Below are positions 1-11,800 of a stretch of 64,000 nucleotides of DNA, in pieces. Source of the stretch: Brasenia schreberi (taxonomy: Eukaryota; Streptophyta; Magnoliopsida; Nymphaeales; Cabombaceae); the NCBI GenBank assembly GCA_036023115.1, contig JAYKKT010000064.1:2653001-2717000 (forward strand), written 5' to 3'. Under the pieces are notes generated by a model. It was given only the letters and a program-made list of their open reading frames with translations. It did no database searches and had not been told where the DNA came from. How positions within the stretch are numbered: position 1 is the first letter of the stretch; each line of letters starts with the position of its first letter. A program made the position numbers and the translations under genes.

Positions 1-700
1 CTTTCCGTTGGGACACTGGTTTTGCAGTAGAAGGTGCTCTAAGGTATCCTTAAATTCATCTAGAATTTATGGCGGATACAATTCTTAAATACCTTGAAGA
101 AGGTTAATGTTCACAGAGTTTACGGTCACTTACTCTTGTGCTTGTGTGAACAAGTTTTCCTTTGTCACATGAAAGTTTGGCGAAGAATGCAATTCTATTT
201 TTAGTTGGTTACCTTGAATGCATAAAGCTTGCTTTATCCCGAGATTATGCTCTCATTTATGTTACCGTTATTTACGTTTCCAAGTTCACTAGTTCAAGCA
301 AATTTACCATGTTGGTTTGAAGAAGGGTATCATCCATGTCAAATGAAGGGGAACCTTTTCATATTTGCTAAATCTGTTTATTTACTTGTGAAATCTCTTT
401 TCTCTATTTGAGCTTTTGGGGGAAGATTCCTGGCGTAAAGTTATGCATGAAGTGTTAGTGTCTGCATATGCGATGGTCTTCTGTAAGTACAATGAGAACA
501 TTCCTGGATGCATCACCACAAGTGACGTGGACATTCACTTGTACCTCTAAGGAAAATGCTCAGCTATGATGGCAGTTACATTCAGCACCATTTATGTTGC
601 AGATCTTTTAAGTGTTTATGGCATAAGTGGACCTAGCAGTCCGCAGATAACAAAACAAACAAACAAACAACACCTAGCAGTACACGGATATAAATAAATA

Positions 701-774
<74 letters not shown>

Positions 775-1549
775 CAACTAATTCTGAAAAGTAAAATATA
801 TGACATTTCAAGACCATCAACATATGGAGACATTTTAATAATGCAACCATAGATCAATCAGAATGGAACAGGAAAAAGAATAAAAAGAAAGAGAAACCAA
901 CGTACAAGAAGAAGAAGAAGAATGGAGAAAGAACAGGGACGAGGAAGAAGAAGATGAAAACAAAGAAGAAAGGATGAAGGGGAATGAGAAGAATAAGAAG
1001 AACACTGGATAAAGGGAAAAAGTAAGCATTTGCCCCACTGACACCCTTAGCAGGTCATTGTGACAACCTTAGTGGGTCAACTTAGCTCTGTTAAGCCAAT
1101 TCAGCTGGACTACTGTTACGATACTTAAGCGTGCTATTGCCAACATAGATGCTCAAGGTATCTTCTCGTAACATCCAAGTTCAGCTCAGGTCCTCAGTTG
1201 TAGAATTCCGATGATGGACATTTCAAGTAGCTTGCTTTAATCACATCTCAGCTAATCCCTTGTATGGCACTTCAACCATTCTGTATGGATCTCCTTCACA
1301 TCTAGTTCTTCTGGACATCTGGTGGTCTTTGTTGGTCTTTCTATCTCTCAAAACAGAAAGCACAAGTTGCTCTCTATCTCTGCTCTTTTAAGCATGATTG
1401 ATACTGATACGAAGGTTTACTTCATCACCTCTTTTGGGCTTGCATCTATAGTTAATGAGGTTCTTATACCTAATAAAAGTACAGCGCATTTACAGTTGTA
1501 TTCTCCATTTTGGTGGTAGTTCTTAATGACTATTCTTTAATTTCTACAG
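1..1549. other. Upstream intronic/unresolved sequence of the IDM1-like gene
   Basis: No exon can be assigned with confidence. A short stretch near 286-345 on the + strand encodes a Cys-containing peptide (CWFEEGYHPC) that loosely recalls the second zinc-binding segment of IDM1-type proteins. Near 412-442 there is a possible degenerate FCGKSC-like piece (SFWGKIPG). Either could be a decayed or misread exon. A purine-rich tract lies at about 870-1020 and an (AT)n(GT)n microsatellite at 700-773. Upstream exons of the gene must lie here or left of the window. Confidence 0.3.
700..773. repeat. (AT)n-(GT)n compound microsatellite
   Basis: An uninterrupted AT run of about 24 bp passes into a GT run of about 50 bp. 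Frames reading through it give low-complexity His-Thr or Tyr-Ile peptides and are not genes. Confidence 0.95.
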
Positions 1550-2813
1550 ATATTCATGCACCTTCATAAGATTTTGGGCAAACGGAATTCCACTTCTCTT
1601 AAAGGCTTACATTGGACAATTTTACGTTCTACAAATGATCTTCACAGATATGATGCCTCAGTTTCTGAAACCATGACTGAGTTTCATAGCAAGATCTCCC
1701 TCGCTCTTGATGTGCTGCATGAATGTTTTGTTCCTGTTATTGAACATCGGACAAAGAGTGATCTGGTTGCTGATGTGCTCTTTAATAGAAGGTAATCCGT
1801 TTGTTTTTTATATGCTTACTTGTATCGATGGATTGTGATATGAGCTGTCTACTGACAGAAGTACTCTTATAGGAGCTGAAATGACATCCTCCTTAGCGAG
1901 TAATTGCTAATGGTTTACATTTCTATGTTATTTTCCTCTTCTTGTCTTTCTTAACTTTTGTATTACACCTATCAAAGTTGTTTTTAATACCTATAAGACT
2001 ATAAGGCTATAAGTATAAAATAAATTATTAAAAAAATATAAGTTCATCTACCTTCTGTCCTTGGATTTTAGGTTGATCCTGCAGACACTGGAAGAATCAC
2101 AAGTATATATGTGTTAACTTGTAATTTGTGTATAGAACGTGTTAGGTCCTTAGGGGTATTTATGTAATTTTAATTTACTTGTTGTAATTATGTCTTTATG
2201 TAACTTTTTCTTTTCTTTTGGGTAATCCAGTAGCCTGTGGACTATGTAGTAGCTAATCAACTAGCTATGCACAGTGTGCAACAGCTAGTACGTTGCTAGT
2301 TGACTACCCAAAAGAATTAAAAAAACTGTTACATAAAGACCTAACTACGAACTATTAAATTATAAATTACATAAAGACAGCTGTTACTGTGGTTGCTAGC
2401 TATTTTAGATTCCTTTCCACTGGGCTATGTATAAGTCCACTAACTGTTGTATTTGGTGAGCCATTAGTGGCTTGTGTTTGAGTCTCTAAGATTAATTCAA
2501 GTGTGTCTCTTTGGTTCAGTTGACTGTGAGAGTCTTTGTTGTTCCTTTGTGGACCGTTTGTGGTTATTTACTCAAACATTAATTTTCTCAACAAAAGAAC
2601 AATTTCTCTCAAGCTGCTGTAACTGGATATATACATGGTATGAGCATCCATTAGAAGTTGCGAGGTATCTCACTCTCCATACCAAGTGTGGAAAGTCTTC
2701 TTGTGAAGATGTTGCTCCAAAGGGACTGTTCATGGATTGATTTAAGATCGATTGAAGTTCCAACATCTGCCCCCTATGGCTAGTCAAGATAGCCGTTGAA
2801 ACCCCAACATCTA

Positions 2814-2862
<49 letters not shown>

Positions 2863-5800
2863 TGTTGCCATAAACTACATTCTTGCTCTATAAATAGAGC
2901 CTCAAACTTCATTAATAAATATCCTTGTTTTGGGGGATAATACCTTGGTTATTTGTTTGATTCTTTGGTTCTTTGTTTGACTTGACTTGTGTATTTGGTG
3001 TATTGATCATTAGGCGATTATTGGATTGTGATATTGTCATTTGGTGTAAACTCTTCTAGTCAATTGAAGAGTTATTTCTTACATGGTACAAAGCTTACTC
3101 AGAAGTAAATCATCAGACACGATTACATTGGGAAACATGCCCGACTTAAAGCAAGTTTGAAAAAATCGTGACTTTATTTTTATCATTTCAACGTTAAGAT
3201 AACTCTTAAAAACTCATTTTTGTGAACAATAGAAAGCAAAAATGAAATGTTTCGTTGTTTGCTTGATCCAAATTGTTATCAAAGTTGGGCCCGAACGATG
3301 AAAAATTAATTTCTAATTTTCTATCCAAAGATTATTGGGATTATGTTGATTTTATTCAAAATCTTAATTTGCTTCTTGATAGGCTTGATGAGTATGAAGG
3401 AAAACTTAGAAATAGAATAACATATTTGAAAATACTTTTGAAACTTGGGAATAGTTGAACAAATTTGGAAAACTACAAAACGGATGAATTTTAACCGTAT
3501 CTAGATAATCTATGTTGCATGGATATAGGTACGGGGTACACAATTTTTTTTAAAACTAAGGTACGGGTACGACATTATTAAAAAACATAATAATAAAATA
3601 CATTTACATAAATATATATATATATATATATACATAATTATATAGAGCATTCTAATGTTTGAGAATAATTTTATTCTAACTATGAGAATGTCATTTATAC
3701 TCTTCTTCAAAGTAAGAACAATTAAACAACAAACACATAAACGAAATGAAACTTGGGTCAGTTTGTTTCGGGTTTTGGATTTTAACCCGGTTGTGCTTAC
3801 CCGTAAGTAGAAGTGGTAAAAATGGATGAGACAAAAAGCACGGCAGGTATTTGCAATTTCTCAGAAAACATGATTTTTTTTGTCTATTTAGGCTCTAGGC
3901 ATCCGCTCATCGTATAAAAGTCCCCGGCTGCTTCTTCCTTATCAACAAATTATGATATCGAGATCTTCAAGGAGTCTTTATATCAAGTAGAAATAGCTGG
4001 TTTGGAACCAGCCTAGTGGTTTTAACCAGAACCAAACCAGGTTAGGATCCAGGTGAAACTAAAACTAGTGAAACCATGCCCTAACCATGGACCACCTGGT
4101 TCGGTTCAGATTGCATCTTTCATGGAACCAGCGTAAATTTTTTAACTCCTTTGCTAGTTATAGGCGGTTTAAGACTCAAACCAAAACCGCTCTAAAATTG
4201 ACCATTCCAAAACCGTAACTAGAACCAGCCCTAGGTATTTTGGTTACCTTTCTAGGTTTCAGTCCATGTCTAGGTACAAAACTTGACTCTTAAGGCCATC
4301 GGTATGGTATTTGAGATCTTCGTTGGTGATCATAATGTTGAGAGCTCTTCTCATAAAGGTTAACTTTGTAAGAAATAACTCTTCAATTGACTCGAAGAGT
4401 TTACACCAAACGACAATATCACAATCCAAGAATCGCCAAACGATTTGGTTCTAATTACACATGTCATGGAACAAGCTTAATTTTTTTAACTTCTTTGCTA
4501 GTTATAGGCGGTTTATGACTCAAACCAAAGCGCCCCAAAACTGACAATTCCAAAATTGTAACTAGAACCAGCCCTAGGTATTTTTGGTTACCTTTCTAGG
4601 TTTCAGTCCATGTCTAGGTACAAAAACTCGACTCTTAAGGCCATCGATTTGGTATTTGAGATCTTTGGTGGTGATCATGATGTTGAGAGCTCTTCTCATC
4701 CCGGTTAACTTTGTAAGAAATAACTCTTCAATTGACTTGAAGAGTTTACGCCAAATGATAATATCACAATCCAAGAGTCCCCAAACGATCAGTACATTAA
4801 ACACTTGGTGTTCAGACACACAAGTCAAGTCAAACAAAGAATCAAACAAATAACCAAGGTACTATCCCCCTAAAAAAGGATATTTATTAATGAAGTTTGA
4901 GGCTCTATTTATAGAGCAAGAATGGAGATTACGACAACAAGAAGGGGAGAGAGAGAGAAAATGAGAAAAAAAAGAGTTGTTGGGGTTCTAATGGCTATCT
5001 TGACTAGCCGTTGGGGGGGCAGTTGTTGGTCCCCAATGGCTAGTCCCTTGGCCTGAGCCCTAGAGCCCGAGCTAAGGGACTGAGATAAATCAACATGCCC
5101 TAGTGACCCACTTCCTATTACACTTTAACACCCCTTCAAACTTACGGTGTATATACTGAAAGTTTTTCTAACAAAATATTAAATCTAGAACTCACAATGA
5201 CTTGGTAAAAAAATATGTAAGTTGAAGTTCTAAAGGTACATAATAGAAAGTCAGCTTTTCTTCAATCACTCATCTCTAACAAAGTGAGAATCCATCTTGA
5301 TGTGTTTCATTCTTTTATTAAAGGTGTTGTTAGATGCTATATGCATGACACCCTTGTTGTTACAAAACATAACGGAGGGTTGTTTGAGAATGACTCTCAT
5401 GTCCCTCAACACCTTTATAATCCACAAAATCTCAATGATAGCAGTTGTGATTGCACGATATTCTGCTTATGTGGAAGACAAAGACACCTTAAGTTTCTTA
5501 TATCTCAAAGAGATCAAAGACTCACTTAGGAATACAAAAAAATTGGTGGTGGAGTGTTGATTATTAACATCTCCACCTTAATCAGCATCAATATATACAA
5601 TCAAGTCAAGAGACGACGAAAAAGTTAGAAACAACCCTTATCAACATAATGCTTAATGTATATGATGATTCTCGTAACCTCACTCATGTGAGCACTAGTA
5701 GGAGCTTGGTGAAACTGGTTGGTAGTGTGAACAATATGTGATATGTCGGGATGAGTGACAGAGAGATAAGTCAATGCCCCTATGAGTTGTCTATATGGTA

Positions 5801-8800
5801 TTGAATCTTTCAATTTCTCTCATTCTGTTGCTCTCAATTTTATTTCACAAATTGTCACAAAACCATATCTGACCTCACGATAAGGTGAGGTTTTCGACTT
5901 TGTGATGGCAACAAACTCCGATCTATTTCAACCTTCCTTCTTTCGTGCGCTTCCTTCGATGGATGCTTGTTCTCTTCTTGCAGAATGCTCTACCTACGTG
6001 ACTCTCACTCCCGACCACTCACACGAGAAGAGGTTTAGAAGAGTAACGTAGATTGAGAACATGATCTCTAGTTTATTTCATCAACACCAGAACTTACAAG
6101 ACTCGTTTAGGACAGAACGACACTTAACAGTCTCTGGCCCCAGCTCTCTCTATAGGCTCTCTCTTATACTCCAGATCTACTTGAAGTATTTGTGGTGTAT
6201 CTACCTTCTTGAGTTAGTCATGACTTGTTAATGTTAACAATATCACTTGTAAATTTTCTTTGAGACATAAAATATCTTCTATCACTATGTATAATTTCAA
6301 TCCCCAAAAATAATTAAGCAATCCGAGATTTTTCATTTTAAATTCTTCGTAAAGATTTCTTGTAACTTGAGGTATACCACCTTCATCACTTCCAGTGATA
6401 CCATGTCTCAACATAGAAAAGCAGGATTATTATACCTACATTTGATTTTCTCACAAACAAAGCTATAGCAAAATACAAACTTATGCACGTGCACCAAACT
6501 TTCAAATATGGTTAACCAAGCCCTAGGGGTTTGCTTAAGACCATACAAAACCTTATTTAATCTAGGAACATAATTTTTCAGGACATTAAGTAGCGAAGAA
6601 AAAATCATATATAACTCTTCGTTTAACTTACCATTCAAGAAGACATTTTTTACATCTAATTGAAAGATTGTTATTAGAATTCTTATGGTAGTTATTTTAT
6701 AAACTAGAACAAAAGTTTACTCGTAGTCTATTCCATATTCTTGGGTATACCCTTTAACTACTAGTCTTGCTTTATATCTTTTTATGGTGCCATCACTATG
6801 AGTTTTTACTCCAAAAAAAAACTCATTCCATTTAATTCATATATGAAAGTACAGTGCTTTTCATTATCCTTGTATCAAGTTATTAGAATTCCATTGCTTT
6901 ATGTGATCTTTTGATCGTCATGTGACAAAAATATGGTGCTATTTTAAGATACTAACAAGTGCCTGAGTAAAAGATGGAAAATGTACTCTATCTTAGAATA
7001 ATTTTTGATGAACTTAAAGTGCACTGGACTATTTGTGTTGAGATGATGTGGAATCTCTATGCTATTAGATCAGCAGATTATATCAAACTTTGTCCTTTTA
7101 GAATTCCAGAAGTGCACGTGACTACATGGTGTACCTTGTTAACTACACATTAGCTTGTGCTGCTGTCTACATGATAGCCCTTGATCTTGTTGTTGAGCAC
7201 AGCTTTGAGTGATAGTTATGAAACTTTTTGCCAGTCGTCTACATGCATGAAGTGGTCAATGCCAATTTTCTCCAAGTGCACAAAGAAGTGTGTCAAACTC
7301 CGCCCATGTAAGGGATCACCCTTGCATGGCCGGTCCCAAGCCCGGAATAAGGAGTAGGGTTGCGTTAGGCTTCCGATAGCAAGCGTAAAACTTTGTCGGA
7401 CTTATTTACCATGGATTCTACAAATTATGATAGGGCTCTGTGGAAACAAAGAATCCATGTAGCATACCCCATCTACTATGAGAAAAGGCATAGTTGTTGT
7501 TTGTTTTGTTATCACTATGAGTTTTTACATTATATAACCATATGCATCCAATAAGTTTCATATCCTTAGGTTTAGGTATAATATACTAAGTACGAGCCTT
7601 ATTTAAAGGCTTTAATTCTTCTTGGATAGTGTTTTCCCACTCCCATATGCCCTTGGCTTGATATAAGAATTTGGTTCTTAGAACTTGTTGAATGACAACA
7701 ATCAGGTTTCTTCTTTGAAGTTCAAAGGTTTTATAGGACACAAATCTTTGTAGGGCCTTGAGATTCTATAAAGTATGCTTACATTTTCTTGTCTTCTAAT
7801 TCTTCTAGTGTAGAATAAGAGAAATTGGTGTATTTATCTTGTTTGAGATTTATGGTTCATTTATTTTCACTATCTTCATTATCATTATCATCTTTTATAT
7901 TTATAATATCATTAAGAAATGTATATTTTTCTTTATCTTCATTGTTAGAATCATAGTGTAGTCTTTTTCTCTAAATTTCATATCTCTTAGACACATACTT
8001 TGTATTCTTTTGGATCAAAATACCTCTAACCCTTGTTGTCAACTCCATAACCTATAAAGACACGCTACAAATTTAGATAACAACTTATCATTCTTATATG
8101 TATAGACAAAACATCTCCTTCTAAAAATTCTCAATTTTCCATAATTTGGGACAAGTCCAAACAAGTTTTCAAAAGGGGGCATCAAAGTGTAATAGGAAAC
8201 GGGCCACTATAGGGCCTGATATCAATCCCCTGACCCGAGCCCTAGGGCCCAGGCCAAGGGACTAGCCATACGGCTAGTCAAGATAGTCGTTGGAACCCCA
8301 ACAACTCTTCTCTCTCTCTTTTGGCAAGTGTTTTTCAAAAATCCCTTTTGTGTGTCATGTGAAAGGATGCACCCGGGTCTAGAAACCAAAACATATCTTA
8401 AGCAATGTTGATAGCACGTTTTTGGATATGCCATCCTTCTCTTTGAGTATCTCTTCTTTGTATGCATTAATGTTAGAAGGTAGTGCTCCTCCCTCTTTAT
8501 CCTCCGTGACAACAATTGGTCTTGATGTGCCCACTCTCCTTGCACCATTGATAAATGATACTTTTGTTGGGCCAAGGGGTTGTTGGTCTCATGTAATTCT
8601 TGGCTTATCCTTCAATATTCTTGACATGTGGTGGCTTATATGACTTTAAGTTCACTCCCGGTCTAGATGTGGCAAGAACGACCTCTTTGAAAGCATTTAG
8701 AGATTTCAATCTAGTTTCTTTAATAACTAGATCGGCAAGAAGCTCACCCTCTCAATTTTCTATGTATTAAAGTGGATCTAATATTTTCAAATTTATCTCC

Positions 8801-11800
8801 AAGGCTCTGCATAAATAAGAAAAAATATTGATTATCTACTATGCTGCACAGGTACGCCCTTTTGGGCCTTGTACCTGTATCCGGTACGTATGGGTACGTT
8901 TGGTACGTACCCATACAACGAATGGCATACTAGTAAGCGTATGCGTATACCGGTACACGTACCCACCTTTGGGATTAAATAAGGGGTGAGTTTATGGTGT
9001 TGCTGCTGTCTATGCGTATACTCAGAAGGTCGCCGATCCAAAGCATGCGAACCTCATCAGCGCTCGCGGGTAGTTGCTGCTGCATGTGCTGCGGAGGCGG
9101 CTGAAGGGGATATTGAGTATGAACTTGCTGCATCTGGAGAGGCTGTGCAGTGGCCGGCGGCTGCGACCACATCACCGGAGGCAACACCTGCTGAGGCTGG
9201 AAAGGAGGCTGTTGCTGGTACTGTTGGGGATAAGGAGGCATCTGTTGAGAGAGAGGAGGTGGCATCGCCATCCAATGGTGAGGCTGCTGCGGCGGAGCCT
9301 GCTGGTCCATGGCTGGAGGAGCCATCGGAGGCGGAGCACCGGGCACTGGCTGCATCATCTTCTCAGCCAAGAGAAAGAATGAAACACCACAAATCGGAGA
9401 ACCTAAGAGTCCAATTGATTCTGTCAAAACCCTAACTCTAGAACAATGAAACAAAGAGGATGGAAGGAGAAAGACCCAGAAGGAAAGGATAGAAAAGTTA
9501 GACTTAGAAAGAGGAAACAAAGAGAGGCAAAAACCAAAGTGGCGATGAAACCCTAACCCAGAAAGAGATGTTCTGCAATAACAAAAATAACATGTTTCAT
9601 AAATGCATTAAGTATATCAAGATGGACTGCCACTACATGAGAGGCGTTATTGGAGGGCAACTTATATGTTATGTTTGTTCTAAGTATTTGTTAGCAAACA
9701 CATTCACTAAATCTCTTCCTTTGTCTTGATTCCAATTTGTCTTAGACAAACGTTGAGTGTTCTCCCTGTAAATTTGAGGGTAAGTGTTGTAATTTGTCTA
9801 TAGAATGTCTTAGGGTCTTTAATGGTCCTTATGTAATTTTTCATTTAATAGGTTGTAGTTAGGTCGCTATGTACGCTCTGTGACTATTTAACTTTTCATT
9901 TTCTGGACATTCGTTCCCTTCATCTGACCTATTTATAAGGCCACTATCTCCTGAATTTGGTGATCCATTAGTGACTTGCTTTTGAAATTTATTCAAAGTG
10001 TCTCTTCAGTTCTGTTGTGTGTGAACTGTGTGAATATTGAGAGTTTTTTTTGTCCCAATGTGGATGTTTGTGATTGTTTATGTGAAGGTCAATTTGGTGG
10101 ACAACAAAACAGTTTCTCAAGCCGCTGTAACTGAATTCATTGCAATATGTGTTGAAATTTGGGAGTCTCGTAGTAGAAGATTAAACAAGAAATATAACAT
10201 TGAAGAGGAAACATGAGAGATTGAAGGAAGCCACCCCCTATCTCTCTCTTTCTTACACAAAACCTCTTTACCCTAATACAACCTATCAGCTCTTATATAA
10301 ATGACCAAAATACCCTTAATACAGAAAATTACCAAAATGCCCTTAGTATTTCGAGCAATTACAATAATACCTAAAAACATCAGAAATTATAAAACTAACA
10401 CTAAGAACACTAACTATGCATATTCTTCAATAATATGTATTTGGCTATGTCCAAATGCCAGGACTGTTTGATTGGTGCATAATTTGATATACACATGTCC
10501 TTCAACACCATGGTTTACCATCGATCTATTGATAAGTTTGTGAATTAATCGGATTCAGTTAGGACGTGCCTTAAATGAATTTGACCTAATTAGACAGTAG
10601 CTAGGTGCTCCGTTTCAAAGAATAAAGGTGTACCTTTCTGAACTTTTTACATGTATATTCAGTTTTGGACCATGTCGTGTTAAATGCTTTCATCTTCCAT
10701 GGATAAAGTTGGATTCTGGTTCTTCAATCGATATGCAAGTTTACTGAACTTTTGAGGCACATACCTTTGTTCACATATTAATGAAAGACCACAGCATTCT
10801 CTTTATTGTAAGTTCTGTTTTGATGCTTCAGTTCGGATCTAAACCGGCTCAACTTTGAAGGGTTTTATACGATGGTTCTAGAAAAGGGGGATGAACTCAT
10901 ATCTGTGGCTACAATCAGGCAAGAATGTGTTCTAGTTTTTTCTTTTTCTCTGGCTCATAGAATCTAAATTCGTGGATCTAATATAATGATGCCCCTTTTT
11001 CAGAATTCATGGACAGAAGGTAGCAGAGATGCCTCTTATTGGTACACGTGTTCAGTATCGCCGTCAGGGAATGTGTCGGCTTCTTGTCGCCGAACTTGAG
11101 AGTGTGAGCTTCTTATTCCATAATGCTTGATAAAAGGTCAACATATGTTGATTGTCACTCCAAACTGGGGTCATTGTTGCATCTGAAAAGCCTACCTGAA
11201 TTTGAGGCGGCCATCACCATTGAGTTCGAAAATGTCTCTTTTGTTCTTTTCAGTAATTCTTTCCATCTTAAATGTTTAGTATGGCCTCTACATTGCAATT
11301 TATTGTATTCTCGTGCTCGTCTGTTGGTATATATGATACAATTCATTGGCTTTTGTAGATGCTTTCAGCTTTAGGTGTTGAAAGGTTGATCTTGCCCGCG
11401 GCTTCTCTATTGAGAGAAACATGGATTCATTCTTTTGGATTTACAGAAATGACGAGCAAGGAGAGATCTGAACTATTAGGGTTTACTTTCTTGAATTTCC
11501 AAGATACAACAATGTGCCAGAGGCTCTTGAAAGTTCTCAGTAAAGAAAAGAGCCCAACCGGTATGTTTTGAAGTTCTTTAATTGTTTTCAAGCAATTCTT
11601 TTGTACATTTTAGGCCACAAATCTAATTTACTTGCTCTTCTTCCACCATCTTAACCCACATGGGATAATCAGATGCTATCGTGGAGTCAGGTGAAGTAAG
11701 ATGCTGTGATACAACCAATCTTTCTTTGGAAGCTGTCCCAAATTTGCACCCCCAAGTTGCCGATACAGGATGTCATCCAGTTGGGGCCAACGCTTCTGAA

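Larger units (their letters stand above)
2112..10144 (+). mobile_element. Degenerate copia LTR retrotransposon in intron 1 of the IDM1-like gene, with nested insertions
   Basis: Two related LTR-like segments (2112-2635 and 9785-10144) begin TGTT and end CA. They share sequence through their 3' halves, ending near AAGC(T/C)GCTGTAACTG. The first is followed at 2636 by TGGTATGAGC, which resembles the initiator-tRNA primer site. A purine-rich stretch (TTTGAGGGTAAG) precedes the second. The outer flanks are both ATATG (2107-2111 and 10145-10149), a 5-bp target-site duplication. Near the 3' end (9579-9757) a + strand frame resembles the end of copia RNase H ([11 protein letters not shown], then [10 protein letters not shown]), with an in-frame stop. 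Most of the interior is later insertions: another copia family (2755-3083, 4712-8318), a LINE composite (6810-7510) and an RNA-binding protein gene fragment (9026-9358). Confidence 0.65.

Noticed and set aside
633..857. Minus-strand frame with His-Thr repeats
   Set aside because: It is a translation of the GT/AT microsatellite.
3510..3575. GGTACGGGTACG-type repeats after TATGTTGCATGG, also near 8838-8960
   Set aside because: They look like ends of a DNA transposon, but no matching opposite end or target duplication was found.
9057..9435. Open frames on the + strand and a second minus frame in the GC-rich segment
   Set aside because: They are shadows of the RBP45/47-type minus-strand frame; their Ala/Gly/Arg-rich peptides have no family likeness.
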